A stretch of 64,000 nucleotides of DNA from Microbacterium sp. PM5 (GTDB lineage Bacteria; Actinomycetota; Actinomycetes; Actinomycetales; Microbacteriaceae): the NCBI RefSeq assembly GCF_003293595.1, contig NZ_CP022162.1, positions 1,474,248 through 1,538,247 of the forward strand, in the 5' to 3' direction. The notes under the pieces were generated by a model. The model did not search any database. It saw only the letters and a list, made by a program, of their open reading frames with translations, and was not told where the DNA came from. Positions 42,041 through 51,558 of the stretch are shown piece after piece. The first letter of the stretch is position 1. Every line of letters begins with the position of its first letter. The translations under genes and the position numbers were made by a program.

Positions 42041-42853
42041 TCACCGTGCGATCAACTCCTCGATGACGCTCAGCACCCCGGCATCCGCATTCGAGGGCGC
42101 ACGGAATCGTGCGGCGGCCACGACGTCGGGGTGGGCATCGGCCATGGCGTACGACCAGTGCGCGGCCCCGAGCAGCTCGAGGTCGTTGAGGTAGTCGCCG
42201 AACGCGGCGGTCTGCTCAGCGGTCACACCGAGCGCCACCTGCAGGGCGCGCAGCGCGACGCCCTTGTTGACGGTCGCGTTCATGATGTCGACCCAGTGGT
42301 GACCCGAGACGACGACCTGGTGGGTCTCGGCGAGATCGGCGAACGCGGGCGCGGAGTGCCGTTCGCCGCCGTCGAGGTCGTAGATCGCGAGTTTGAGGAT
42401 CTGATCGTCCACAGCGAGCAGATCCTCCACGATCTGCCGACGCGCGTAGTACTTCTCGACCTCCGCGAGGAACCGAGGGTCGGTGTCCTCGACGTACGCC
42501 GACCGCTTGCCACACACCACCAGACCGGCGCGCAGGCTGCCCGCCGCGACGGCGGCGCGCAGGCGCGCGACGACGGATGCCGCGACCGCCGGATCCACGG
42601 CGTCCGAGCTGACCTCGACGTCGCCGCGGACCACGTACGCGCCGTTCTCGGCGATGTAGTCGAGCTCGCCGTCGACGGCGGCGAACGTCTGCTGCAGCGT
42701 CGCCAGCTGGCGACCGCTGGCCGGGGCGAAGGCGATGCCCCGCTCGCGCAGCCGCCCCAGCAGCGACCACAGCCCGTCGGGCACCGACCCATCGGGCAGC
42801 AGCAGCGTGCCGTCCATGTCGACGGCGATCAGGCGGATGTCGCGGACGGTCAT
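42041..42853 (-). CDS. HAD-superfamily (Cof-type) phosphatase
   Basis: A 270-residue haloacid dehalogenase-like hydrolase with IAVDMDGTLLLPDG (nucleophile Asp), PASGRQLATL and FGDYLNDLELL (metal-binding Asp), and a Cof/YidA-type C2 cap between. Such enzymes remove phosphate from sugar phosphates or flavin nucleotides. I take the ATG at 42853, with AAGGAT 6 nt upstream, rather than the longer frame to 42913. It is divergent from the histidine kinase gene. Confidence 0.88.
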   Translation of the reverse strand: MTVRDIRLIAVDMDGTLLLPDGSVPDGLWSLLGRLRERGIAFAPASGRQLATLQQTFAAVDGELDYIAENGAYVVRGDVEVSSDAVDPAVAASVVARLRAAVAAGSLRAGLVVCGKRSAYVEDTDPRFLAEVEKYYARRQIVEDLLAVDDQILKLAIYDLDGGERHSAPAFADLAETHQVVVSGHHWVDIMNATVNKGVALRALQVALGVTAEQTAAFGDYLNDLELLGAAHWSYAMADAHPDVVAAARFRAPSNADAGVLSVIEELIAR

Positions 42854-42970
42854 GCCTCCATCCTTCCGCACGCCCTCCCTCGGCGCGGAGCCGGCCGGGG
42901 GGGATAACCCCACCCCGATTCGGGGGACCGCTCCCTGCGTCCGCGCCGTGGCGCGCCCTAGCGTGGAGTC

Positions 42971-44317
42971 ATGTCAGAGACCGCCGCCCTGCCCCCGGCA
43001 TCCGTGCCACACGCCGCACCCCCGCCGCCTGCGTCAACGGTGCCGGCCCGCCGTATCGGACTTCTCGCCCATCTCGGGGCCATCGCGCAGCTGGCGGCGA
43101 TGGGGCTGGCGGGCACCGCGATCTTCAGCCTGCTCCTGCTGCTGCTGAGCCTCGGTGTCGGCCTTCTGCCCGCTCTCGGGGTCGGGGCGCTGTTCCTGGT
43201 GGCGTTCGTCTACGCGACGTGGGCCACCGCATGGCTCGAATACGCGCGGGTCGACGGCCTCTACGGGTACGGCCTGCCCGCGCTGGCGGCACGCCCCAGC
43301 GCCCACCCCGGGTTCACCGGGTGGCTGCGCACCCTCTGGCAGCAGTTCACCGACGGCCCGATGTGGCGCGGCGTCGCCTCGGCGGGCATCTCGACGATCC
43401 TCGGGCTCGTCGTGCTGCCGATCGTCGGCGCCCTGTCCTCCAGCGTGGTGCTGCTGTTCGCTCCACTGATCGGCGAGGATGCCGCTCGCATCCCGGCCAC
43501 GGACGTGCAGATCGGCATCGAGGCGGCCGTCCCGGTCGGCATCGTGGGCATCATCGTCAGCCTCGCGCTGTTGATCGGCGCCGCGCTCCTGCATGCGGTG
43601 CTCACCCGGGCGGTCCTCGTGCCGAGCCGTGAAGCGGTGCTCGTGGAGCAGGCCCGCACCGCCGGCACGCAGCGCGAGAGCGCGGTGCGCTCCGGCGAAC
43701 TGGAGCGCACGCGCATCGAACGCGACCTCCACGACGGCGTCCAGCCGCGACTCGTCTCGGTGGGGATGACGCTGGGGCTGGCCCAGCAGAAGATCGACAG
43801 CGATCCTGCCGCGGCCAAGGCGCTGATCGATGAAGCCCACACCTCGACCAAGGCGGCGATCACCGAGCTGCGCCAGCTGGCCCGCGGCATCCACGCCTCC
43901 GTCCTCGACGACCGGGGCCTGGATGCCGCCCTCAGCGCCCTGGCCGCGCGATCGCACGTCCCCGTGACCCTCGACGTGCGTCTGCCCGATGCCTCCGCGG
44001 ACCCGTCGAATCGGTGCAGCCGCACGGCCGAGGCCGCGGTCTACTTCGCCATCGCCGAGTCGCTGACCAACGCCGCCAAGCACTCGCGGGGCAGCGAGGT
44101 GCGCGTGACGGTGCGCCGACGCGATGGCGCCGATCAGGGCGCGCCGGTGCTCTGGGCACGCGTCGAGGACAACGGCGTCGGCGGGGCCCGCGTGCTGCCC
44201 GGCGGCGGCCTCGACGGCATCGCGCATCGGATCGCGGCAGCCGGCGGGGTGAGCCGCCTCGACAGCCCCCACGGCGGTCCGACCGCTCTGGAGGTGAGTG
44301 TGCCGTGCGCATCCTGA
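42971..44317 (+). CDS. Sensor histidine kinase (HisKA_3 type)
   Basis: A 448-residue membrane kinase. The N-terminus has four hydrophobic segments in two pairs, a sensor arrangement common in actinobacteria. It is followed by the phospho-acceptor helix RIERDLHDGVQPRLVSVGM and an ATPase domain with FAIAESLTNAAKHS (N box), VEDNGVGGA and GGGLDGIAHRIAAAGG (G boxes). The signal is unknown, probably membrane-related. TAGCGT lies 6 nt before the ATG. It overlaps the response-regulator start by 13 bp. Confidence 0.92.
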   Translation: MSETAALPPASVPHAAPPPPASTVPARRIGLLAHLGAIAQLAAMGLAGTAIFSLLLLLLSLGVGLLPALGVGALFLVAFVYATWATAWLEYARVDGLYGYGLPALAARPSAHPGFTGWLRTLWQQFTDGPMWRGVASAGISTILGLVVLPIVGALSSSVVLLFAPLIGEDAARIPATDVQIGIEAAVPVGIVGIIVSLALLIGAALLHAVLTRAVLVPSREAVLVEQARTAGTQRESAVRSGELERTRIERDLHDGVQPRLVSVGMTLGLAQQKIDSDPAAAKALIDEAHTSTKAAITELRQLARGIHASVLDDRGLDAALSALAARSHVPVTLDVRLPDASADPSNRCSRTAEAAVYFAIAESLTNAAKHSRGSEVRVTVRRRDGADQGAPVLWARVEDNGVGGARVLPGGGLDGIAHRIAAAGGVSRLDSPHGGPTALEVSVPCAS

Positions 44318-44961
44318 TCTGCGAGGATTCCACCCTGCTGCGCGAGGGTCTCGTGCGCCTCCTCGACGACGCCGGTCACGAGGTGGTCGCCGCGCTCCCC
44401 GACGCCGGGTCGCTGATGGATGCCGTGGCCACCTCCACCCCGGATCTGTGCATCCTCGACGTGCGCCTGCCGCCCACGTTCACCGATGAAGGCATCCGCG
44501 CCGCGGTGCACCTGCGCGCCGCACATCCGGAGGTGGCCGTGCTGGTGCTCAGCCAATACGTCGAGGAGCGGTACGCGGGCGAGCTGATCAGCACGCAGTC
44601 CGCGGCGCTGGGCTACCTGCTGAAGGATCGCGTGGCCGATGTCGGCGATTTCCTCGATGCGGTCGAACGCATCGGCGCGGGCGCCACCGTCCTCGACCCC
44701 GAAGTGGTCGCGCAGCTGCTCACCCGCCGCGGACGCGACGCACGCATGGAGCGGCTGACCGAACGCGAGCGCAGCGTGCTGGCGCTGATCGCCGAAGGCA
44801 AGAGCAATCAGGCGATCGCACAGACGCTGTTCGTCACCGAGGCGAGCGTCGAGAAGCACATCACCTCGCTGTTCCAAAAGCTCGACCTCGAGCAGGACGA
44901 ACACGGCAACCGACGGGTGCTGGCCGCCCTCATCCACTGGGAGAACGGAACGAACCGATGA
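44305..44961 (+). CDS. NarL/LuxR-type response regulator
   Basis: A 218-residue regulator with a receiver domain (ICEDSTLLREG, phospho-Asp in CILDVRLPP, Lys in YLLKDRVAD) and a GerE-type helix-turn-helix (LTERERSVLALIAEGKSNQA, VEKHITSLFQKL). It begins inside the kinase gene at a GTG (44305) and its stop overlaps the next ATG, so kinase, regulator and DUF4097 protein form one coupled operon. Confidence 0.93.
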   Translation: MRILICEDSTLLREGLVRLLDDAGHEVVAALPDAGSLMDAVATSTPDLCILDVRLPPTFTDEGIRAAVHLRAAHPEVAVLVLSQYVEERYAGELISTQSAALGYLLKDRVADVGDFLDAVERIGAGATVLDPEVVAQLLTRRGRDARMERLTERERSVLALIAEGKSNQAIAQTLFVTEASVEKHITSLFQKLDLEQDEHGNRRVLAALIHWENGTNR

Positions 44962-45824
44962 CCACCACCCTCACACCGCCTCCGCCGACCGCCGGCGCGG
45001 GCGGGCCATCCGCCGGCCGTCCCGACGGACCGCCGCGTCCGACCGGCCCACGCCCGGCGGCCCGCGTCGTGGCGATCCTGACGATCGCGCTCGGCGCCGC
45101 CCTGATCTTCGGCGCGTTCGCCACCTCGGCGCTCGGCGCGATCGCCGGCGCCGCGCGCGGCAGCGGCACGCTGACGGCGGATGCCGCGGACGTACGCGCC
45201 CTCACCGTCGACGTGGCCGCTGCGGATCTGAGCATCGTCTACGGCGGTGACCGCGCGTCTCTGGAGGTCGACGGTGCCGTCGCAGACTGGCGCCTGCGTC
45301 GCGACGGCGATCGGCTCGTGGTCACGACGCAGCGCACGTGGTGGAGCGCGATCCGCCCCTTCGGGCGCAGCGACACCGCGGTGCTGACCCTCCCCCGTTC
45401 GCTGGAGCGGGTCGCCCTCGACGGCGATCTCACGCTCAGCGCGGGCGCGCTGCGCGTGCAGGGCACGTACGGGACGGTGGACGCCACCGTGAGCGCCGGA
45501 TCGATGGAGCTGTCGGGGCGAGCGGCAGCGCTCACCGCGGACGTCTCCGCCGGGCGACTCGTCGTGGATCTCGCCGGACTCGATCGCGCGGGCTTCAAGC
45601 TGAGCGCCGGGTCCGTCGAGGGCAGCCTCACCGGGTCCGCGCCCCGGACTCTGACGGCGGACCTCAGCGCGGGCCGGCTCGCTCTCGTCCTACCCGACGC
45701 GACCTACGCCGTGTCCACCGACGCCGCCGCCGGAGACGTGGAGAACCGTCTGCGCGTGGATCCGGATTCGCCGCGGCGGATCAGCGTGACGGTCTCGGCA
45801 GGGTTCGCTTCGCTGCGATCGTGA
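44958..45824 (+). CDS. DUF4097-like membrane-anchored surface protein
   Basis: A 288-residue protein. It has a Pro/Gly-rich cytoplasmic start (about 35 residues), one membrane helix (VVAILTIALGAALIFGAFAT) and a repetitive beta-strand domain with short units such as LSAGSVEGSLTGSAP and VSAGSMELSGRAA, as in DUF4097/DUF2807 putative adhesins. Its coupling to the two-component pair (ATGA) suggests it is a target or an accessory sensor for membrane or envelope stress. Confidence 0.75.
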   Translation: MTTTLTPPPPTAGAGGPSAGRPDGPPRPTGPRPAARVVAILTIALGAALIFGAFATSALGAIAGAARGSGTLTADAADVRALTVDVAAADLSIVYGGDRASLEVDGAVADWRLRRDGDRLVVTTQRTWWSAIRPFGRSDTAVLTLPRSLERVALDGDLTLSAGALRVQGTYGTVDATVSAGSMELSGRAAALTADVSAGRLVVDLAGLDRAGFKLSAGSVEGSLTGSAPRTLTADLSAGRLALVLPDATYAVSTDAAAGDVENRLRVDPDSPRRISVTVSAGFASLRS

Positions 45825-46129
45825 GGACGGGACCGTTTCCTGGCAGGACGGTATGCGAACGATATGCAGTCGGCGGACGAGCCCGCCACCGTGATCTCGC
45901 CGTTATAACGTGAGTCATCGCCGAATCCGGACACCGACTCCATGAGCCGGAGGAGGCGACGCAGGACTCTCCCCCTGCGAATGTGGTGCAACGGATTGCA
46001 GGGCCGGTCGTCCTCTCGGACGGCCGGCCCACCGTCGTTTCCGGGGCTCGCGCGTCGATCTCGTCCGGCCATGTCTTTCTCACAGGACTCACGTCTGCAC
46101 ACCCGGCTCGCGGGCGCTAGCGTAAAGGC
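45825..46129. other. Gap with terminator-like hairpin and pgi promoter
   Basis: A 305-bp stretch without a gene. It contains a 10-bp perfect palindrome CGTTATAACG (45901-45910) and a 13-bp hairpin with one G-U pair and a TCTC loop (46001-46030; arms GGGCCGGTCGTCC and GGACGGCCGGCCC). The -10 box TAGCGT (46118-46123) lies 6 nt before the pgi GTG. Confidence 0.6.
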
Positions 46130-47809
46130 GTGAGCACTCCCATCGACGCCACCCGCACTCCCGCCTGGGCCGATCTGTCCGCACGCGCCGCGGATTTCGC
46201 CCCCGACCTCCGCGCCTGGTTCTCCGACGACCCGACGCGGGTCGAGCGGCTGACCTTCGACGCCGCCGATCTGCACGTCGACCTCTCCAAGAACCTCGTG
46301 GACGACGGCATCCTGACCTCGCTCCTGTCTCTGGCCGACGACGTTCACCTGGCCGACCGCCTCGCGGCCATGTTCCGCGGCGAGCACATCAACACGACAG
46401 AAGACCGCGCCGTGCTGCACACCGCCCTGCGCCGCCCCGCGGGCACGACGCCCGAGCTGGTCGTGGACGGTCAGCACGTGGATGCCGACGTGCAGGCCGT
46501 GCTGGACGCGATGAGCGCGTTCGCCGATCGCGTGCGCTCGGGCGCGTGGAAGGGTGTCACCGGCAAGACGGTCACCCACGTCGTCAACATCGGCATCGGC
46601 GGCTCCGACCTCGGTCCCGCGATGATCTCGACCGCGCTGGAGCCGTATGCGACCGCGGGGATCAGCGCGCGTTTCGTCTCGAACATCGACCCGTTCGACC
46701 TCGCCCACAAGACGAAGGACCTCGACCCCGAGACGACGCTGTTCATCGTCGCCTCGAAGACGTTCACGACCCTGGAGACCCTCACCAACGCACGTCTCGC
46801 GCGCGACTGGCTGTGGACGGGCCTGGCCGCCGCCGGGGCGATCGACGGCTCCGACGCGCAGAAGCAGAATGCCGTCGCGCACCACTTCGTCGCGGTCTCG
46901 ACGGCCCTCGACAAGGTGGCCGACTTCGGCATCGACCCGGCCAACGCCTTCGGATTCTGGGACTGGGTGGGCGGCCGCTACTCGGTCGACTCCGCCATCG
47001 GCCTGTCGCTGATGGTCGAGCTCGGACCGGAGGCGTTCCGCGAGCTCCTCGCGGGCTTCCACGCGATCGACGAGCACGTGCGGACGAGCCCGTTCGAGCG
47101 GAACGTCCCCGTCCTCATGGGCCTACTCAACGTCTGGTACACGAATTTCCTCGGCGCGCAGTCGCACGCCGTGCTCCCCTACGCCCAGCAGCTCAGCCGC
47201 TTCGCCGCGTACCTGCAGCAGCTGACCATGGAGTCCAACGGCAAGCGCGTGCGTTGGGACGGCTCGCCGGTCACGAGCGACACGGGCGAGATCTTCTGGG
47301 GCGAGCCGGGCACCAACGGTCAGCACGCCTTCTACCAGCTGATCCATCAGGGCACCCGCCTGATCCCGGCGGACTTCATCGCCTTCGTGAACCCCGCGTA
47401 CGACCTGAACGACGGCGGCCGCGACGTGCACGGCCTGTTCCTGGCGAACTTCCTCGCGCAGACCAAGGCTCTCGCCTTCGGCAAGACGGCGGAGGAGGTC
47501 GAAGCCGAGGGCACCACCGGCGCACTCGTGGCGGCGCGCACGTTCCCCGGCAACCGTCCGACGACGTCGATCTTCGCCCCCGCGCTGACGCCGCGCGTGC
47601 TCGGCGAGCTGGTCGCTCTGTACGAGCACATCACCTTCACGCAGGGTGTGGTCTGGGGCATCAACTCGTTCGACCAGTGGGGTGTCGAGCTCGGCAAGCA
47701 GCTCGCTCTGCAGATCGCTCCGGCCATCGAGGGCGACGAGACGGCGACGGCCGCGCAGGATGCCTCGACCCAGGCACTCCTGTCGTACTACCGCGCACAC
47801 CGCGCCTGA
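46130..47809 (+). CDS. pgi: Glucose-6-phosphate isomerase
   Basis: Interconverts glucose-6-phosphate and fructose-6-phosphate. The 559 residues match the long bacterial form. Visible signatures are [64 protein letters not shown], and the C-terminal [12 protein letters not shown] with its catalytic Lys. The GTG start follows TAGCGT by 6 nt, consistent with a leaderless transcript. Confidence 0.97.
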   Translation: MSTPIDATRTPAWADLSARAADFAPDLRAWFSDDPTRVERLTFDAADLHVDLSKNLVDDGILTSLLSLADDVHLADRLAAMFRGEHINTTEDRAVLHTALRRPAGTTPELVVDGQHVDADVQAVLDAMSAFADRVRSGAWKGVTGKTVTHVVNIGIGGSDLGPAMISTALEPYATAGISARFVSNIDPFDLAHKTKDLDPETTLFIVASKTFTTLETLTNARLARDWLWTGLAAAGAIDGSDAQKQNAVAHHFVAVSTALDKVADFGIDPANAFGFWDWVGGRYSVDSAIGLSLMVELGPEAFRELLAGFHAIDEHVRTSPFERNVPVLMGLLNVWYTNFLGAQSHAVLPYAQQLSRFAAYLQQLTMESNGKRVRWDGSPVTSDTGEIFWGEPGTNGQHAFYQLIHQGTRLIPADFIAFVNPAYDLNDGGRDVHGLFLANFLAQTKALAFGKTAEEVEAEGTTGALVAARTFPGNRPTTSIFAPALTPRVLGELVALYEHITFTQGVVWGINSFDQWGVELGKQLALQIAPAIEGDETATAAQDASTQALLSYYRAHRA

Positions 47810-47823
47810 CGCGTCCCACCTCC

Positions 47824-47892
47824 GCGAGAAACCATCGCCGCGTCGAGAAACACGCGCCGGCGTGGTTTCTCGCGGCGGTCGTGGTTTCTCGC
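47824..47892. repeat. Nested inverted repeat between convergent genes
   Basis: An outer perfect 11-bp pair (GCGAGAAACCA at 47824-47834, TGGTTTCTCGC at 47882-47892) encloses an inner pair (CGAGAAACACGC at 47844, GCGTGGTTTCTCG at 47860-47872) with one bulge. The GAGAAAC unit occurs four times. It sits between the stops of pgi and the cupin regulator, so it could be a bidirectional terminator or a dispersed palindromic element. Confidence 0.7.
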
Positions 47893-47894
47893 CG

Positions 47895-48446
47895 TCAGGC
47901 GAGGCGCGTGTGGAAGCGTTCGCCCGAGGCACTGAAGATGCTCAGCACCTCGGCGGGGCCGTCGGCGGTCGCGCTGATCGAGTGCGGCAGGCGGGTGTCG
48001 AACTCGGCGGCCTCGCCGGTGCCGAGCGCGTGCTCGCTGCCGTCGAGCGCCAACCGCACGCGTCCGCTCAGCACGTAGAGCCACTCGTATCCCTCGTGGA
48101 TGCGGGCGGCGGGCGCGGCATCCGCCGGTGGATAGACGATCTTCAGCGCTTGCATCGGCGAGTCCTCGAGCGTCAGCGGCGCGATGACCATCCCGTCGCG
48201 ACGCTCGATCGGGCGGTGCACGCGCGGGTCACGTGTCTCGGCGGGAAGGAGATCGTCGATGCGGATGCCGAGTCGACGCGTCAACGGCAGCAACAGCTCG
48301 AGCGAGGCTTGTCGCTTGCCCGACTCCAGACGCGACAGCGTACTCACCGAGACGCCCGCCGGCGTCGCGAGCTCCTCGAGCGTCCAGCCGCGTGCCTGCC
48401 GGGCCGCACGAAGGCGAGCGCCGACCTGATCGAGAGCGTGGGACAT
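47895..48446 (-). CDS. XRE-cupin transcriptional regulator
   Basis: A 183-residue regulator with an N-terminal helix-turn-helix (RLRAARQARGWTLEELATPA, VSVSTLSRLESGKRQ) and a C-terminal cupin domain (IHEGYEWLYVLSGRVRLAL, FDTRLPHSISA) that would bind a small ligand. It is divergent from the thioredoxin reductase-methyltransferase fusion with 65 bp between starts, so it probably controls that gene and itself. Start at 48446 (MSHALDQ); the longer frame to 48470 runs into the shared promoter. Confidence 0.9.
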   Translation of the reverse strand: MSHALDQVGARLRAARQARGWTLEELATPAGVSVSTLSRLESGKRQASLELLLPLTRRLGIRIDDLLPAETRDPRVHRPIERRDGMVIAPLTLEDSPMQALKIVYPPADAAPAARIHEGYEWLYVLSGRVRLALDGSEHALGTGEAAEFDTRLPHSISATADGPAEVLSIFSASGERFHTRLA

Positions 48447-48465
48447 CTCCTCAGTTTGCCAATAG

Positions 48466-48481
48466 TGCAATTACGTTTGCA
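48466..48481. promoter_or_regulatory. Palindromic operator candidate for the cupin regulator
   Basis: TGCAA-N6-TTGCA at the centre of the divergent intergenic region. It overlaps the plus-strand -35 candidate TTGCAA (48477-48482), which is 17 bp from CACAGT (48500-48505), itself 6 nt before the fusion-gene ATG. Confidence 0.5.
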
Positions 48482-48511
48482 ATCATCACCTGCACCTTCC
48501 ACAGTGGACCT

Positions 48512-50065
48512 ATGCAGAGCAGAGAGTGGGACGCGGTCGTCATCGGCGGCGGCGCGGCCGGCCTGAGCGCCGCGCAGATGCTGGGTCGAGCGTGCCGACG
48601 GACGCTGGTGATCGACTCGGGCAGCCCGCGCAATCGCTTCGCCGCGCACATGCACGGCGTCCTGGGGCACGACGGCATCGATCCCCAGGCGCTGCTCGCG
48701 CGCGGACGCGACGAGCTGGGCCGCTACGGCGTGTGCGTCGAAGAGGGCGAGGTCGACGGCATCCGCGATGACGGCGCCGTGTTGCGCCTCACGCGCACCG
48801 ACGGCACGGTCGACACCGCTCGCGCCGTCATCATCGCCAGCGGAGTGCGCGACCAGCTGCCGCCCGTCGCGGGGCTCGCCGAATACTGGGGACGCCATGT
48901 GCTGCACTGCCCGTACTGCCACGGCTTCGAGGTGGCGGGCAGCCGTCTCGGCGTGCTGGCGACCTCGCCGCAGAGCGTGCACCAGATCGAGCTGGTTCGG
49001 CAGTGGAGCGAGGAGCTCACCGCCTTCACGGGCGCGATCGAGCCCCTCGACGACGAGCTGCGGGTGCGCTGGCGGGCTCGCGGCATCCGCATCGTGCCGA
49101 CCCCGATCGTCGCCCTCGACGGGGCGAACGGTGCGCTGCACGCGGCGCGGGATGCCGACGGCGAGATGCACGCGATCGATGCCCTGTTCGTCGCGCCGAC
49201 GCCAGCGATCGACCTGGCGTTCGCCGACGCCCTTCGCCTCGCGCGCACCGACGCGCCCGGAGCGCCGCTGGCGGTCGACCTCCTGGGCACGACCTCGCAT
49301 CCGCGCGTGTGGGCGGCCGGCAATGTCGTCGCGCCCTACGGCAATGTTCCGGTCGCGATGGCAGCGGGATCGATGGCCGGAGCCGGGGCAAATGCGGCGC
49401 TGGCCGTGGAGGACGGCGACCTGGCACTGGCGCAGCGCGCCCGCGAACGAGCCTCGGCGTGGGAGCAGCGCTACGCCGCCCGCGACAGCATCTGGTCGGG
49501 GCGCGTCAATGCGACCTTCGCCGAGATCGCCGCGGCGCTTCCGGTCGGCAGAGCCCTGGAGGTCGGCTGCGGCGAGGGAGCGGATGCCGTCTGGCTCGCC
49601 GAACACGGCTGGCAGGTCACGGCGGTCGACGTCTCGGAGACCGCGATCCGCCGCGGTGCGACCGCAGCGCATGAACGGGGACTCGCCGAACGGGTCACCT
49701 TCTTCGTGGGAAGCGGTACGCAGGCCGTGCCGCCCGGGACGTTCGATCTGGTCAGCGCGAGCTTCTTGCACTCGTGGGAACCGGATTTCCCGCGCATCCC
49801 CCTGCTGCGCGGCGCGGCCGAGCGCGTCGCCGTCGGCGGCCATCTGCTGATCGTGTCGCACGTCTCCGCGCCACCGTGGTCCCGTCACGAAGAGGACGGA
49901 CAACGTCCACGGCTGCTATCCCCGGAGGAGGAGCTGCGACTGCTCGACCTCGATCCGGAGGCGTGGGAGCCCGTGCGCGTGGAGACCCGCACTCGCGCCG
50001 CGACGGGCCCCGATGGGGAGCCGGGGACGCTCGAGGACGGCGTGCTGCTGCTGCGCCGGCACTGA
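48512..50065 (+). CDS. Thioredoxin reductase-like oxidoreductase fused to SAM methyltransferase
   Basis: A 517-residue two-enzyme fusion. Residues 1 to about 310 are a TrxB-like FAD/NADPH oxidoreductase: AVVIGGGAAGLSAAQMLGRA (FAD), redox pair CPYC (about 133-136, HCPYCHGFE), and VWAAGNVV near the end. Residues about 330-517 are a class I methyltransferase with ALEVGCGEGADAVWLAEHG (SAM loop) and VTAVDVSETAI. The two reactions may act on the same small molecule, perhaps a thiol, selenium or metalloid compound; this is inference. It is probably leaderless and divergent from an XRE-cupin regulator. Confidence 0.88.
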   Translation: MQSREWDAVVIGGGAAGLSAAQMLGRACRRTLVIDSGSPRNRFAAHMHGVLGHDGIDPQALLARGRDELGRYGVCVEEGEVDGIRDDGAVLRLTRTDGTVDTARAVIIASGVRDQLPPVAGLAEYWGRHVLHCPYCHGFEVAGSRLGVLATSPQSVHQIELVRQWSEELTAFTGAIEPLDDELRVRWRARGIRIVPTPIVALDGANGALHAARDADGEMHAIDALFVAPTPAIDLAFADALRLARTDAPGAPLAVDLLGTTSHPRVWAAGNVVAPYGNVPVAMAAGSMAGAGANAALAVEDGDLALAQRARERASAWEQRYAARDSIWSGRVNATFAEIAAALPVGRALEVGCGEGADAVWLAEHGWQVTAVDVSETAIRRGATAAHERGLAERVTFFVGSGTQAVPPGTFDLVSASFLHSWEPDFPRIPLLRGAAERVAVGGHLLIVSHVSAPPWSRHEEDGQRPRLLSPEEELRLLDLDPEAWEPVRVETRTRAATGPDGEPGTLEDGVLLLRRH

Positions 50066-50093
50066 CGGTCGACGATGCGGCCGTGCGTCGCCG

Positions 50094-50735
50094 TTACGAC
50101 TCTCCGTGCGCCGCGGCCGCCGCAGCGGCGCGCGCGAGCCACGCGGGCGGGGTGCCGTAGCGCTGCGACGCGATGAGCCGCCCGGCCGCGCACTCCTCGA
50201 CGAGCTGCGCGAGGCGGGCGCTCCGCGTCTCGGCACGGCGCGCGCCGTGCACCCAGTGGGCGCAGATGCGACGGTAGCCCGGGGTCGCGGCATCCCAGAA
50301 CGACTGAGCGGCGGGAACGGCCGCGATCACGGCCAGCTCGTCCGCGTCGAGCTCGTCGCTGGTCTCATACGAGTAGATCGCGGTGCGTTCCGGCCGGCGC
50401 CGCTCGAACGCTGCGAGGCCGGCCGGGTGCATGCGCCCCTGCGCGGTGAGCTTCTCGACCAGCGCGACGTTCACGGCGCTCCACGTCGAGAGGGCTTTGC
50501 GCGGCGTCCAGCGCTGGATACGCGCGTCATCGTCGAGTCGTCGACTCGTCGAATCGATCCAGCCGAAGCACAGCGCTTCGGCGACGGCGTCCTCCCAGAG
50601 CAGCCCCGGCTCGGGATGGGCCTTTCGGCGGCGCACCATCCAGAGCTCCGTCGCCGTGTCGTGGTTCTGTTCGAGCCACGCGCGAAAGGCCGCGGCATCC
50701 GCGAAGAACACCGGCTCGCCGTCGTCGACTCCCAT
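50094..50735 (-). CDS. YdeI/OmpD-associated family protein
   Basis: A 213-residue cytoplasmic protein with the YdeI pattern: FRAWLEQNHDTATELWMV, LLWEDAVAEALCFGWIDS, RIQRWTPRKALSTWSAVNV, and the C-terminal helical part SFWDAATPGYRRICAHWV. Molecular function unknown; some members are linked to antimicrobial-peptide tolerance. TAGCGT lies 6 nt before the ATG. Confidence 0.83.
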   Translation of the reverse strand: MGVDDGEPVFFADAAAFRAWLEQNHDTATELWMVRRRKAHPEPGLLWEDAVAEALCFGWIDSTSRRLDDDARIQRWTPRKALSTWSAVNVALVEKLTAQGRMHPAGLAAFERRRPERTAIYSYETSDELDADELAVIAAVPAAQSFWDAATPGYRRICAHWVHGARRAETRSARLAQLVEECAAGRLIASQRYGTPPAWLARAAAAAAAHGES

Positions 50736-50847
50736 GCCGCGACGCTAGCAGCGAGTCCCGACCCCCGAGACAGATCGCCCGAAAGGTGGATGCCGATACA
50801 TCCCCGGACCGACGACGCCGCGCCGGCTGCGGCGAAGACTGGAGGAC

Positions 50848-51558
50848 ATGCACGCACCCGTCCTCTCCGCATCCGGCCTCGTCAAGCGTTACGGAGACCT
50901 CGTCGCCCTCGCCGGCGTCGATGTCTCCATCGACCCCGGCGAATCCGTCGCCGTCATGGGAGCCTCCGGCTCCGGCAAGACGACGCTGCTGCACTGTCTG
51001 GCGGCGATCATCGCCCCGGACGCCGGCTCGGTCGTCCTGTCGTCGCCGAACGGCGCCGCGGTGGAACTGGTGGGCATGACAGAGAATCAGCGCTCCGCCG
51101 TCCGCCGCAGCCAGCTCGGCTTCGTCTTCCAGGAGCACCTGCTGCTGCCCGAGCTGACCGCCGTGGAGAACGCAGCCCTGCCGCTTCTGCTGCTGGGCAC
51201 GCCTCGCGCCCAGGCCGAAGCCCACGCGGCGGGGTGGCTCGCGGCTCTGGGACTGGGCGGCATGGAGCAACGGCGCATCGGACAGCTGTCGGGCGGGCAG
51301 GCGCAGAGGGTCGCGATCGCCCGCGCCCAGGTGACGGGGGCTCCGATCGTGTTCGCCGACGAGCCCACCGGCGCCCTCGACTCACGCACCTCGGCAGAGG
51401 TGCTCACCGCGTTGCTCGAGGCGACGACGGGGCAGGACCGCAGCCTCGTCGTCGTGACGCACGACCCCGGCGTCGCTGCGCGCTGCTCGCGGACGCTGCA
51501 CATGACGGACGGTCGCATCCAGGGGCCCGCGACGGTCGCGAGGGGTGGTGTCGCATGA
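50848..51558 (+). CDS. ABC transporter ATPase (MacB/LolD type)
   Basis: A 236-residue ATPase: Walker A GASGSGKTTLLHCLA, Q-loop FQEHLLLPELT, signature QLSGGQAQRVAIARA, Walker B PIVFADEPTGALDS. It belongs to the family that drives FtsX-like permeases exporting lipoproteins, peptides or drugs. It overlaps the permease start by 4 bp. Confidence 0.92.
   Translation: MHAPVLSASGLVKRYGDLVALAGVDVSIDPGESVAVMGASGSGKTTLLHCLAAIIAPDAGSVVLSSPNGAAVELVGMTENQRSAVRRSQLGFVFQEHLLLPELTAVENAALPLLLLGTPRAQAEAHAAGWLAALGLGGMEQRRIGQLSGGQAQRVAIARAQVTGAPIVFADEPTGALDSRTSAEVLTALLEATTGQDRSLVVVTHDPGVAARCSRTLHMTDGRIQGPATVARGGVA

Noticed and set aside
45704..47077. Minus-strand frame spanning the gap before pgi and its 5' part.
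   Set aside because: It overlaps two well-supported genes and has no start signal or domain; the gap is better read as hairpin plus promoter.
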